A DNA stretch of 64,000 nucleotides from NCBI GenBank assembly GCA_036245805.1, contig BTRK01000001.1, positions 1,240,001 through 1,304,000 of the forward strand, given 5' to 3'. Source of the DNA: Pristionchus mayeri (lineage: Eukaryota > Nematoda > Chromadorea > Rhabditida > Neodiplogasteridae). The notes beneath the pieces were generated by a model. That model was not told the DNA's origin. It did no database searches and saw only the letters and a program-made list of their open reading frames with translations. Within the stretch, counting starts at the first letter, position 1; each line of letters starts with the position of its first letter. A program made the position numbers and the translations under genes. Below are positions 44,401 to 56,376 of this stretch, piece after piece.

Positions 44401-47400
44401 CCACTGAGCTATACCCCCTTGAGCCACTGTCCTCCTCTCACTATGCTATTGGGCCAACGGCCATGTCTCTCTACATGCCGCCCCTCACACTAGTCGAGTT
44501 CCTCTCGAGGCACAGTCTCTCTTGCTCAATTGTGCATCTGCCTCAGAGACGACTTACTGGATCCAGGCACACGTCTAACTTATGGCCTCGGGCTGACAAG
44601 GTAGAATGAGTATCACTCCCACGGTCCCGGACCACCGCTTCCCTACCGTGGAAGCCAAGTAATATAGGAATCTTACATGCCAGAGGAGCTCAAAAACATC
44701 TATGGGGGCGGTAGGAATCGAACCAACGACCTTCCGAGTAAGATATGAATCTTACGTGTCGGGGGAGCTCGGGAGCATCAATGGAGGCGGGGGGAATCGA
44801 GCCAGCAGCCTTCCGATCATGATACAGATGCTCTAGCCCCTGAGTTACGCCCCTGATTCACTTGTCCTCTCATCTCGTACTATGCTATTGGGCCAACGGC
44901 CATGGCTCTCTACATGTCATGCTGGGCAAATAGTTTGAAATGTTAAAGAAAAGAATTTTATTTTTAAGAAAAACGTCCCGCTTTTTTGCTGACTCTGATT
45001 ATTCTCGACGCCCTCTATCACTTTTTATCATTTGCTCATCGCCGGCTGAAATAAACATGCCCGCGAATCATAACGTGAAAATCGGATTTTCGGACTTCTG
45101 CAGGGTTTCCTCTGCGGCGATACGTTTTCTCAAAACGGAAGTCAGAATTTTTATTTATGCACGGGATCGTTAATGCGATGAAGAATATTCCATGTGTTTG
45201 CTAATGAGGGGGATAGAGGGCTTGGTCAGCCCAGGCGAAGGATCGAACTCATGACCCTTGTATGACAAGCGGCGCCTCACACCACTGCGCCACCCACGTC
45301 CATTAAGGTAACGTTCCCTAGAAGCACTTTGGACTGCAGGGATACGTAGTCCTAGCAGTAGTCGGCTTCACCGCACTACACCACCTAGGGTAGTCGTTCA
45401 CGACTGTAAAATCGCTTGACGTGGCTGCACCTTTACTGATTTACCTTTTTTTTTGCTAATGAGGGTACGTTTTTTGACATGTCGATATCTACATACTTTT
45501 CTATATATGCCGCTTGTGAGCTACCTTCAGTCTCTGCTTCTAATCGACTCTGATTTCTTCTAAAAAGAGGTGCGCTACTTCCCACCCACTGCTCAGGCAA
45601 CTTGTTAACCAGTGGTTGGCTGCTTTGACCTGTGGTTGACCAGTTAGAGTGGGCGAAGCATAGGCTAACCACTAGTTAACCAGTTCCCTGACCAGTTGGT
45701 AAGGGAAGTAGTTAACTAAAAAGGAAATTAGAATCTGATCTCGCAATTCTCAGACTCTCGCAACTCTCGCAATTCTTTTGTCAGCAAAATAAACCAAACA
45801 GGCGTGATCAACATCAAATTCTGATCTTGAAATAATGTTCGCGAAATTTTACAATTATCAAAAACAGATCGGCAAAAGTGTGATTTCGAAGTGACATCGT
45901 CTAGCGAATACGAGGTCACCGCGAGAAAAACTAATGTTCCCAACGTCATTAGCACCATCGTTAACCACGAAAACCAAAGTTGCGGAAAATTTACCATTTT
46001 CAGCTGTGCCAAATATTCGTTGATTTGCACGATTTTTACGCGGCTTCATATTGAAAGGTAGCAGTGCCCTACCACTTCAAAGGGCTGTACCTCGGACAAT
46101 ATTTGACTTATAGCGAGCTAATTTCTCAATATGTGCATAATATACTCATCTACAAGTATGTTCATTTACCATAAAAGTGAAAACGTCATCTTCATTAAAG
46201 CTACCAGCCGAGGACGAAATTGGCCACCTATTATTAATTTTCCATCGGATAGACGATGCCGGAATAAGCTGTAAAAGAATGCACAAACATGCGAAAAATC
46301 AATAATAGCTTCAAGGGATGGCCAGAAAGGATCAAGCTGAAGTTGCCTGATCCCGCGGTCTCTCACTTTCGCACACTCTTTCTTAAACGCTACGCTTAGG
46401 TAACGCGCACTCATTTCATTTGATGAAATTGAAATTAACCCTTTGTTCGAATACGGACAGTCCGGACACACAAAGGAGTCCGGAATTGATTGAAATTAAA
46501 TTGTCCGGAGAATTTGTCCGGTTTGTCCGTCCATTTTCACAACCCTAAATTGGAGGGTGCGCTATAGATCACTACACCACTTCGTCTCTTTTTTTCGAGT
46601 ACAATGTGCTAATTATCTCGCTTGAGTCTTGATTCTGGTTCACCACCTCAGAATTGAGGTATACCTAATATGTTAATTTTCTATGAAACATACGTGAATC
46701 GCCCACTCACATGCTCCGAAACTTATCAGTATAAGTTGTGTTTCAGACGCACTCTGAAACGTAAACAGTTTTTGAGACAACATCTGGATATGTTTCACAA
46801 ATGGCACGTATTAAAACTCGTTATATTAGCAAACAAGGGAACCGCAAAAGTCGTCCGCTCAATCGGTGAAATTCGCTTTCATTACTTTCTAGGGATTCCT
46901 AATGGTTCCCCGAATCCGTTCTAAAACGTTCCCAAAGTTACTTTCTAAGACCCTAAACTACTGACCATAGGGTTTACCGTGTAAAATCCGCTCACGCGGC
47001 TCCCAGAATAGTCAACGATGTCGAAAACACTCAAAGAATCTCCTCCGTAGTATGCGCTCTAGCTTTGGGTTTTGCAAGTTGGTTCGAAGTCTGTATGTTG
47101 CAAAAGGTTTTGCTATTTAAAAAATAATCGTTTATGCTCATATATTCATTTTATCTTGACACAAGTCGTTGGAAGTAAAATGCAAATTCATCACAATTTC
47201 ATCATTATAAATTTCAAAAGTTAAAAAGTTTTACCCAAAAGTTACTAAAAAGATATACATCTCCCCGTAAACGAATGATTGGTACTTCGACTAGGAAGCG
47301 AGCACGCGTAAGGCATAAAGATTTAAAAATCAACAAAGGCCTTTGTAACACAGTGTAGCACAGAGTTCGAATCCATAACTTGCAAAACTTAACGCTAGCG

Positions 47401-50400
47401 CGCAACTTAACGCTAGCGCGCTGATGCGCTATCGAACACATGCTTCGAGGGCACTCGAAATCATTGAATACTTTGAGAGCCTCGAGGGCTTATTTAACGT
47501 GGCAAACTATATGGTCAGTATAGGGTCTTAGTAAGTAAATATGTGAACTTTTTAGAATGTAGTCGGGGCTCCCTTAGCTAAGGGAGCCCCGACTACAGCT
47601 TAGGGATTCCTAGGAGGTAATGACGGCGAACTTCTCCGATTGAGCGGCCGACTTTTGCGGTTCCTTTTAAAATTTCGTGTAAGAGTGCATTCGCTCATTT
47701 TGTTCTTGCATGTGGCTTACTGTATACTACTTAAAATTTTGGGAATTGCTTTAGGAAGATAGCATTCTCGATTTTATAGCAAATGATCATATTTGTAGAT
47801 GAGTTGATTATTCACGGAGCTTCCAAATCTCACAACTAGATATATAGAAGGTTGAAAGATCGTGATGAATAAGGCTTTTTAAAACTTGTAGCAGTGAAAA
47901 TCTAGCATGTGTGTAACATAGAGGGCAATCTATCCTACGGATCCTAGGGGCATACGGATTTTTTTTATAAAATCGATTCCTTAATCCCGGAAGGAGTAGT
48001 TGTGCTTATTTTCACGATTATTTATATATATTTCGCCGATCCGCAGCGTTCTTTTGAATGCTGAAGGTGAACAACTCGTAATACGTCGGTTAACCGTCTC
48101 TACACACCTCACCCCCTGTATTTTGGGCGATACGTACTGCATGGACATGGTATGTTCTGTTATTGATTTTTCGTATTTTTGTATTATACATTATTTCACA
48201 GCTTATTCCGTTATCGTCTATCCGATGTAAAATTAATAGCAGGGCTCATTTTCGTCCTCTGCTGGTAACTTTAAGCAGCAGAAGCCTTAGCCTAAGAAAG
48301 TTTATAATTTCGATTTACGAACTTGAAATTTTCTCCTAGCGACACATTTTCAGGGAATTCATTTTTTTTCAGTGTACGGCTCAAGTTAGTTCTCTCAGAT
48401 GCATTCAGGCATTTATTTTTTGGCCTTTTATATCTCACCTCAATACGAATGCTACCATAACGAATATGGTTAGTACGAAATTGGGGTCCGTCTCGATGAT
48501 CGCACGTTGTGAGTCGTCCAACTGCGAAGAAAAATGACATTATTTTTTTGTTTTTTCTAATTCATGATCTCATCAATTCGCGCATTCTCTGGACGCCATT
48601 CTTTATGCTGTTTTCATTGTCGAAAAAAAGCTGAGAGGTCACTCTCTTCATTTTCCGATCTCTCTCACCGGTCGAGAGAGTGACCCCTCAGCTTTGGTCG
48701 ACTATGAATGGGCCATTACACCCTACATAGGAGATCTCCAGGATAACTGCGAATTGAAGTTAATCGGAAAACTTAGACAATCATAAAAAAATCATATTGA
48801 AGGAAGCATAAATAATATTCTCTTGTTCTTCTCGAACGAGCGTTTTCGGCCCAAATGAATTTAATTCTACGTCGAACGTCCACACATCCTCGGGCATAGC
48901 TCTTTATTTTGATAGTGTGTATGATAGTTGTTTGAGCGAAACCTATCAATTTCACCAGAATCTCGCTGTTCAATGCCCTTTTCCCTCTAGGAAATTATGC
49001 ATGTAAGAAGAAAGGCAAGTTGTCACACTTGTCCGTATCTGTCTTTTCTCTCATCCTCTTAGCTTCCGGGCAACGCGTCCGGATATCCGGAGCAGGGTTA
49101 TGGCTCCTGGAAGTGGGCCCTACTTTTTCCTCATGAAATAAGAACAAGAGAAAATGGCGCAGCCTACGAACAATGGAGATGTTGATAGGAACAGGATTGT
49201 AATGCAAAACACGATGAGCTGATCACACTCTCTCTCTTTAATTCATTCTTATGTACGCACTCTATCATGCTCTATCGAATCATATTATGCATATATTAGC
49301 GAAAGCATATTTTTAATTTATTTTAAAATGGATGAATTTTTAGTGGGAAATTCTTGCCTACGGTCATGAAACTTCGGCTTTAGGAATTTCTTTGATCCAA
49401 ATGAATGAAAATGAGCGCTTCGCCTGGTGGTTTAAATTGCGGAATATCAGTGAGCCAAGTATATACATAAATTTATATATATGCATTACATAATTCATTA
49501 TATCATATATACTGTGCATTCGTCGCGATGCTCACGAGAAATGGAGATTGCTAAACTGAAAATTGTCCTTGATTGTCTCGCATCCGAAGTCGAAAGAAGA
49601 TTGAGGCAAGTCATAAATAAATAAGAAGAGCGCAGTCGATGGGTCTCTCCAATACAATTTTGTTAATTGTACTTTGTGTATAGTCTTTCGGCATTGGGGT
49701 GCACTCTAGTGGGATTTACAAATTTGGCTATATATTTAGAGAGCAGATTCATTTAAAGAAGGAGTGTCAGCAAAGTTAAACTTCTTGAGGCCGGCATAAC
49801 CATGAACTAGCCCACCCTTCAAAGATCATAGCGCGAGCTAGAGGGTAGACAACCATCGGTTGCTTAGGTTAGTGGTAGAGCAGCCATGTGATCGAAGTTT
49901 GCGGTTTCTATTCCCACCAAATGTTTTTGACGATCTTCAGGATATTGGAATTCCCGCACGTCCCTTCCCTACAAGCCTGCCAAGCAATGATAACTCAGTT
50001 TAAAATAGGTTGTGCAAAGCTAGGTAACGGTTATGACAGCGTCAAAAGTTCAACTTTGCTAAATGCCGTTCAGCCCAGTCGAAGAGAACAGTGCCATCAT
50101 TTCGAAAATTATTACGGTGCAATGGTGAGATGTCACTATTTTTTTGAATCCATCATTCAGTCATTATCGAATCGTCACTTTTATTTCGAAACTCTCGTCT
50201 CGGAATGATCGGACGAAAACCGCAAATCCAGGAATAAATGGCTCGGAATGAGTGGGTTTAGAATCATTGGATCGGATTTGCATTCTCGAAACCCTCATCT
50301 CGTAGCTTTTTTCATCGTAACTATTTTTCTTTTCAGCGCGCATTTTAGTCAAATCCGTAATGAGTGTGTTCAAGCTCATCCCAAATCTTCAAAAAAGTCC

Positions 50401-53400
50401 TAATGCAGCAACTTATTATCAGCTTAAGGAACAAAAACACAATCCCTGCATGAATAAGTTGCTGAACCAAAAGTTACGAGATGAGGGTTTTGAGAATGCA
50501 AATCCGATTAAATTAGTTCTGGCTCGCTCATTTTGAGATAATTGTTCCTCGATTTGCAGTTCTCGCCCGATCATTCCGAGAAGAGAGTTTTGAAATGAAA
50601 GTGGCGATTCGATTGTGACTGAATTATGGTTTCGGAAAAAAATGTGACATCATTGCACCATTATTACTAGTACTATCGCTGTAACGGCCCAAATGTAGAT
50701 CAACCTCGTGGGGATTCCTCATTGCTCTGATAACTTTGTAGCCAGTGTTGAAGACTGTGACGAGTGTAGGCACAAACACGAGCACCTAAAATGTCAAAAT
50801 AAAACAGGATTGTTACAAGCAATTAATCTGAACGATAGTGGATAAACCTAATAACGTATTCCTCAAGAATCCATTTTTATATCACGATTGCTTTGTAACT
50901 CACGAGTAATGTCGAAGAATAAGCCGATGTAGCCGACCAGTTGAGTATACACAGCTCCAGATCTTGCTCGTATTCCACCTGTATTTTTAAATAAAATATT
51001 GTTTTATCCAGCGTTATACTCAATTTCCTTCATTCTCGCCAGTGCTGCTTATGCTTTCACCTGCCTCTCTTCCCCTTTCGCTCTATTTTGCTTTTTGCCT
51101 GCAAGGCTCACGTCATTCCTAAGAAGAAGGAGAAGGATGTAGACCTCAGGAGAATGTCTCTTCTCAATGCTCTCCTCTCTTGGCGCTTAGAGAAAATTAG
51201 AAAGCGTTCTAAACGAAGATTGGGAAGTGGAGAGAAGATCGAGCGCCCAAACAGTTCCCTAATTAGGAAGGTGAAACAACAGGCGAGCGAGATAGAGGGA
51301 AATACGCGGCCTTCAACAAGGATGTGAGGAATGTCTCATCATATTCATTATGCATTCTTTCTTAACCTATGACATTTCTTTCCCTTATAGAATGAAATGT
51401 GTTTCAAGCCGAATGCTTCGGAAAATTAGCAAAGATAAAGTATATGTACTTCAATTATGAAATATAAATATATTGTATATGAATATTCTCATTTCTTTTT
51501 GGGCACTTCTTCACTTCGCCAGACCATTAAATATTAATTGAGAATGATCGCAATGTCATTCTGTTAATGAATAGATAATTGTAATGAATTTAGTCCATTT
51601 ATTGCGATTTAATGACTAACTGTGTCTACTTAGCAAATCAATCATCGCCGTCCCATTCAAATTTTTCGATAATTATACAATGGTCCGGCGAAGTGAAGAA
51701 GTGCCTATTTTTGTCTCTAAATTCCCTCTCTTGTTTTGTAAAGACCATCCTATCCGAGAATTCATTGATCCAGGATGAGAGTTGTGACACCTGCATCTGA
51801 GCGAATACAATTGGAGCGCATGTCAGAATAGACGTGATCCACGAGAAAAGAATCCAGCACTTGCACCTGGGAATATATATATATATATATATATATAAAT
51901 ATAATATGAGAGGAATCGCGAGAGAATCGGCCCTTTTGGGGGGTGTCAGGAGACGTGGAATTTTCGAATGTTGAGGCTAGTTAAGATTTTCCTGAGAAGT
52001 ACTTTGAATGATGCTCTTTCAAACTGAGTTGACAGAATTTCCATATTGCTCTTCATCTTCGAGAATCAGAAGGCGCACTTCTTGGTGTACTGACTTTTCG
52101 ACGACCAAATCGGGCTTACTTGAATTTTCATAATTTTGTTTAAAATGAAGAAATCTTGGATGATTTTGGGCCCAATATCGGTCCGTTGGTGGCTTGGAAG
52201 TTTTGATGTCAGGTACCCATTTTGGGCGGACAAAAGCTAGATCATTTAGCCACCGATAGGTGTTACTAAGTAATCATAGACAATTAGCTATGATACTTTT
52301 TCAACTTTCATAGTTATTTAAATTTTCCCGACCACACCGTACTAGTTTGTAAACATGGAATTATGTTGTCAACATGAAAATTGAAGCCCCTGATGACAGC
52401 TTTCTTAGGAAAAGAAGAACGACATACTAATTTCATTTTAAACGAAGTTATGATTATGTATATAAATCCGATTTGATAGTTGAAAATCGAGTACATAATA
52501 TTTGGCATTTTGATTCTCGAACAGGACTATCGATATCTAAATGCTGTCAACGCAGTTCGAAAGAGCATCATTATGTACGTCTCACGAAAATATAAACCGG
52601 ATTTAACAATCGAAAACTCCACGTCTTCTGGCACCCCAAAATGGCCGATTCTCTCGCGATTCATATCATATTATATATCACGCCTCTCATGAGAGAATCG
52701 GGACAACGAGTTGACATTGGAAAATATATTTTTCAAGTTCTTGTGTTCTTTGCATCGGGATTGGGTAGTAGAGGATACCCCAAAATTGTTCCGACCCTTC
52801 TGAATTCCGCAGCTACATCGGGTTGCTGCAAAGTTGAAACGTGTGACAATGGTTTCTGATGTTTGCACCAATAAATGTGGTGATGTTTGTTCACCGAGAT
52901 GTTTCTATGATCAAATTAACAACAAAATTTTTGCCATCATATTCTCTTCGTTTTTTTCACGCCTTTTTGTTCCATACGTGCTTCCTCATATTCGCATATT
53001 TGCGATCTCGGCAAAACATTTTCTGCTGCTGCCGGGATTCGAACCTGCGGTCTCGAGATTCCGAACTCTCAATGAGTGGCTCGTGCAGCCCATGAAATTG
53101 CATTCACGGCTCTGGGAAAGTACCTTACCCGTCGAGTTAAATTCTACAAAAATTCAGGTAAGTACAGAATTTCGAGATGTACAAATTGCGAAAGTTTGAA
53201 GCCTTGGGAAAAAATCGGTGCCCTATTGAGATGTCACTATCGGAACCTATTATCTCGGTAAAGTAATGTTGTAACTTTAATTTTGGAACATCTGACTCGG
53301 AATCAACAACCCTGGAACCGCTAATCTAGAACTTTCATCTCGGAATGAGTGGGTGAGAACTCGACGAGTGGGTTTTTTTTGAGAAACGTTCTTTTCGAAA

Positions 53401-56376
53401 CTTTTTTGAGGAAATTTCATAGTGCCATTAAGCACTTACTGAGCTAAACTGTTCTACTGAGCTAACCTGTTCTTATTGGAAAGATATGACTTTGAGAGGG
53501 TCGATCTAACGGTTTTGTAGATGCTAGAGACCGCTCATCGCGAATAGGAAGGGTAGGGATGATTGGGCGAAAAAAAGTTTCGAGATGAACAGTTCCAAAT
53601 CGTGAGTTCTGAGAAAAAAGTTCCTAAATGAACGTTCCGAATTGAATTGTGCCATGCGGAAAGTTAAACTGTTTCAAAATAAGTGTTCCGTAAAAAAAAT
53701 CCGTAACACATGTTACGATAAAAAAGTTCCATCTCAATAGGGCACAAAAAAATCTGTTTGCGAATAGGAAATTAAAAACCGTCATGAACTGCATCTGCTG
53801 CAAAGGTCGCAAAAGTGAAAAATGAACAAGTGCCATCAAAATAGTTAATTTGATCATAGAAACACCTTGGTGAACAAACATCACTAAATTTATTGGTGCA
53901 AACGTCAGAAACCAATGCCACGCGTGTCAACTTTGCAGCAACCTGCTGCAGCAGCAAAGCATGGAATGTCAACTGAAAACACCGATTTGTCCCGATTTTC
54001 TCATGAGAGGCTTGATATACGAATAATTATCAGCACCTCGTGAGCGATTGGTCTTGATATCGGGCTGGTTTCATCATAGCAGAATATCTGAAATTTTTGA
54101 AAACAATCTTTTTATAAACGTTAAGTTATCATCAATCTTGTTTCGAGTAATGAATTTGAACGACACATGGCACATTTTTCTCCAGTTGCTAAATCGCGTT
54201 CCTCATGGTCTTTCGAACGCGTCTTTCTCAATTTGCTTCAATCAATCTTGCCGTCTCCCCTATCTGCGCTCGTTTGCTTGCTCCAATACGAGATATATAG
54301 TAAAAGTGAGAGAGTTTCCCTTCTAGGGCGCGCATTCCCTCTGTGCCCAAGCAGCATCGTTAGAAACATGTCTTCTCTCTCAACTATCTCTCTCTTTCCC
54401 ATCCTCCCTGAACATAGAAGAGAATATATAAATGTGATTATTGGGCATACCAGAAGAATATTACATAATAGGAACAATTCAAGAAAGTCTTATTTCCGGC
54501 CATAGACAAATTGAGATTTTATTCAAATTTGATATTTCGCCATGTATTTGTCGATTCGCTGCGGTTTAATACACGGATATCATGGAAATATATGCCCATT
54601 GGTAAATGAAAATATACAATGAAAAGTTCATTAGTACCCTGGAAAAATAAGTGTGAGAGAGGGACGGGGGCAAGAGGTGGAGGATGGGAGAGGAGGGGGC
54701 TCAAACTCATTCCCGAGATGGAAGACCTAATATTCCAGAGTGCTCCCTTCCCTTACTACCCGAGTATATACGTTATTTGCACTCAAGATGGCATGGAACA
54801 AGAAATTTTTTTATCAGTAACTATGTGTATCTTGCGAATATCTCTACTTAACACATATCTGTCAGGTCAGTAACATAAAACGTGCGATTGATATGAACCA
54901 ATTTGTGTCAAAACGCTCCTAGCAAAACTATACTGAGATATGTTATGCTGTCACTTTATTTTTTCTAATTAATTAACGCATCTACGATATATTCCCAAAT
55001 AACATTTCGCGCAAGATAAATTGTGATAGTATACCTCATTGTCCACTCTCTGGCCGAATGAAGTTAACAAGCAAACGAATTAATTAAAGCCCACGACACA
55101 GCTGCATGTAAAGAACATGAAAAAACACTCTCACCGATCGATGCAGATCCACGCAAATGTGTACACTGTAGAGCAGAACAACGCGACCTGTATGTATGCC
55201 ACACACTTGCACAGCATACTGTTGTCGCCTGTATTACCGATTTCAGCTTCATTTTGTGCCTAACCAAGACAATGGCATCTATTTTTTATTCAGATCCAAA
55301 TAATTAACACGTCCTATGCTCCAGCTAGAAATAAAAAAAACTGGTAACTGCCATGCAGCTTCGAATTACAGACCTGAGAATATTCCCTAATATTATATAT
55401 TTGAAAACTCACCCATAAATCGCCAGTCAGGGTTGAGTGTGCTGTATATGGAGAGTGGCACGATCAGCAAACTTGTGAGAAGGTCCGCTACTGACAATGA
55501 CATCTGAATTTGAATATGTATACACTAACTATAACATCGCTGTGAAATCGATAAAATGTTGAAATATCAACTTTTGCGGCGATTTTATCATGAATGACTT
55601 TAAGATAACGTATTTAGTCCAAATTTGCGCAATCGTCGCATACTCACAAAGTAGATCCCAATGACATCGTAGAGGTCTGGCGTTGAGGCGATCACGAGTA
55701 TGGAGAGGAAGGATGTTGACAGCAGCAGCACCTGAGGTTAGGAATCTTTTTCTCTTTCTTATGCATCTTTTTTTAACAGAAATCATATAGATACACTTGT
55801 AGAGTGCAAATGAATATTACGGAGAGAGTACGTGGTCAACCCATTCTGACAGTTGTAAAAGCCGGCCCTCTGATTTGTCATGCTCAACAAAAATGAATAA
55901 TCTCAGTTAAAATGTGATGTATGTTTTTCGTGTGAAATATTTCAGACAGTAACCATCGTTCCGGTTCACCCTCGGCTAATAGTACCGCTTTGCTCTGTTT
56001 CCATTTTCAATTTCTTTCTCTTCCTTTCTCAACTTCTCTTCTCCTTTCTGGTTCTCTCTCTCCCTCTCCTCAATCCCCCTTCGCTTCTCCCTTTCCCACC
56101 CAGTGGCACATTTATCGAGTAATTACTAATGCTGCTTCTCTCCCCCCCCATCTCCTTCTCTTCCTTTTCTTCCACAATTTCACTAGTTCATCTAAAGGAC
56201 TCATCAACTGCCTTTCTTATGGATTTTGGTTGCTCAGAATATGCTTATTACCGCTTTCTTTGAATGCCACGTCACTGTTTTATTTCAAGAACATGGGAAA
56301 AATGATACTATGGAAATTACCTCCGCTCCGACAATGACCGCTGCTTTGCCAAGTGCGAGCGCGGTGAGTGCGGCGC
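38439..56376 (-). CDS. Rhodopsin-class (class A) G-protein-coupled receptor, orphan
   Basis: Minus-strand exons: 56376-56321, 55731-55648 (TM1), 55503-55413 (TM2), 55228-55135 (TM3), 51866-51791 (TM4), 50978-50904 (loop 2), 50785-50705 (TM5), 48521-48439 and 40931-40853 (TM6), 40666-40634, about 40525-40434 (TM7), 38553-38439 (tail, TGA). Phases agree. Visible motifs: SLSVADLL with the TM2 Asp, WRFMGD in loop 1, Cys before TM3 (CKCVAYI), WICIDR ending TM3, CKCWILFSW in TM4, ELCILNW in loop 2, FVPTLV in TM5, FVLSWLP in TM6. TM7 reads [15 protein letters not shown] with no NPxxY, then [18 protein letters not shown] (helix 8, likely palmitoylated) and a Ser-rich tail. Two gaps: the exon for intracellular loop 2 after DR is not found, and TM7 lacks an AG acceptor. 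The N-terminal exon is also missing. Ligand unknown; TM2/loop-1 features recall amine and peptide receptors. Confidence 0.88.
38784..39046 (-). mobile_element. Helitron end carrying an internal 197-bp hairpin
   Basis: Read on minus, the 3' end is a GC hairpin (cccccgcc-gta-ggcggggg), then atccggactag followed by host T, matching the element at 35265-35458. The interior 38842-39038 is a near-perfect hairpin (cgtttggatatcttt arms, cggaggtatactagggtcgg inside). The 5' end near 39046 is inferred. Confidence 0.6.
39220..39612. mobile_element. Truncated TA-family element
   Basis: 39230-39400 matches the right arm of 15271-17166 in inverted orientation. 39430-39612 matches its left arm and ends with the family terminus (agttgcgccggaaagtcacc, inverted). 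The left terminus is missing. Confidence 0.65.
40190..40345. repeat. Possible Helitron 5' fragment
   Basis: gtataaaacgctgtgt and caattgcg resemble the first 60 bases of 35265-35458. No 3' end found. It lies in the intron after the TM7 exon. Confidence 0.35.
41100..41719. other. Intron sequence with GA/CT-rich core
   Basis: 41330-41480 is ctctc/gagag-rich. 135- and 118-codon frames overlap on opposite strands without splice sites or family resemblance, so no gene is called. Confidence 0.3.
41720..43615. repeat. Foldback element, family G, containing two nested foldbacks
   Basis: Outer arms 41725-42060 and 43180-43612 are inverted copies (aaaatagtcgatttttcgac, gagactatctgag). Inside are a small palindrome of attctcgtt repeats (42120-42430) and a family H copy (42460-43160, cgacttacagacccc arms). 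Confidence 0.7.
44122..44199. repeat. Perfect 34-bp-arm hairpin
   Basis: Arms 44122-44155 and 44166-44199 are exact inverted copies (starting ttacggtcattagaatttt) with a 10-base loop. The AT-rich stem lies in a receptor intron. Confidence 0.9.
44335..44930 (-). repeat. Cluster of tRNA-derived SINE copies
   Basis: 44345-44420 read on minus contains tagctcagtggtagagca, a perfect box A, and a box-B-like cctcgaatcccc. The anticodon arm does not pair well. Related tails (tgctattgggccaacggcca) recur at 44450 and 44885, and further partial heads at 44700-44730 and 44790-44850. Confidence 0.6.
44940..45510. repeat. Family E repeat, second copy
   Basis: Same order of blocks as 17930-18260, interrupted by the SINE at 45211-45452. 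Confidence 0.65.
45211..45452. mobile_element. SINE inserted in family E with intact target duplication
   Basis: Flanked by ttgctaatgaggg at 45198-45210 and 45453-45465. The minus strand contains gtgggtggcgcagtggtgtg (box A) and gagttcgatcc (box B). The plus-strand right end is a T run (45446-45454), as in the SINE at 19962-20700. Confidence 0.75.
45511..47557. other. Receptor intron with repeat fragments
   Basis: 45590-45710 is dense in ggttaacca/accagt units. 45780-46020 is a diverged family A arm. 46180-46290 shares a module with 48140-48290 and 61800-61930. 47394-47422 has a tandem aacttaacgctagcgcgc pair. No gene recognised. Confidence 0.35.
47558..47597. repeat. 40-bp perfect palindrome
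   Basis: tgtagtcggggctccctta is followed directly by its exact complement around a central gc pair; no loop. GC-rich against an AT-rich background. Confidence 0.95.
48629..48694. repeat. 66-bp hairpin
   Basis: agctgagaggtcactctct recurs inverted with one mismatch. Lies upstream of exon 48521-48439 in a receptor intron. Confidence 0.7.
48722..50079. other. Receptor intron, mostly unassigned
   Basis: A 70-codon minus frame (49207-48998) reads plausibly ([20 protein letters not shown]) but has no splice context, and the flanking exons join in phase without it. 49862-49925 resembles a degenerate tRNA head (gttagtggtagagca). Confidence 0.3.
50080..50680. repeat. Foldback element next to a receptor exon
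   Basis: 50085-50250 recurs inverted at 50530-50675 (gtgacat..., gatcattccgag arms). Its right edge is 25 bases from the donor of exon 50785-50705. Confidence 0.7.
51872..51897. repeat. (AT)n tract at a splice acceptor
   Basis: About 12 AT units begin six bases upstream of the TM4 exon acceptor (51866), replacing the usual pyrimidine tract. Confidence 0.9.
52027..52270 (-). other. Unrecognised open segment in a receptor intron
   Basis: About 79 open codons on minus without an [17 protein letters not shown], then [13 protein letters not shown] and [11 protein letters not shown], ending TGA. It reads as protein, perhaps a transposon gene fragment. No receptor homology; the DRY here is coincidental. 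Confidence 0.35.
52300..54030. repeat. Foldback element with tRNA-like insert
   Basis: 52640-52930 recurs inverted at 53770-54010 (tttctatgatcaaattaac, caataaatttagtgatg types). 52320-52500 and 52480-52640 form a second diverged pair. 53035-53060 has a gggattcgaacctgcgg box-B-like motif. Confidence 0.65.
54031..55134. other. Intron between receptor TM3 and TM4 exons
   Basis: Should contain the exon for intracellular loop 2. A minus segment at 54530-54590 decodes [14 protein letters not shown], reminiscent of that loop, but has no usable splice sites and is not called. Confidence 0.3.

Noticed and set aside
44345..44420. Functional tRNA gene on minus
   Set aside because: Box A is perfect and box B close, but the anticodon stem does not pair and related copies cluster nearby, so it is a tRNA-derived repeat.
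48998..49207. Extra receptor exon in intracellular loop 3
   Set aside because: Exons 50785-50705 and 48521-48439 join in phase without it, and no splice sites border it.
53035..53100. tRNA gene suggested by a gggattcgaacctgcgg motif
   Set aside because: Box-B-like only; no matching D arm or acceptor stem, and it lies in a foldback element.
54530..54590. Minus segment decoding [14 protein letters not shown] as the missing receptor loop 2
   Set aside because: It fits the motif, but there is no AG acceptor before it and no donor before a stop.
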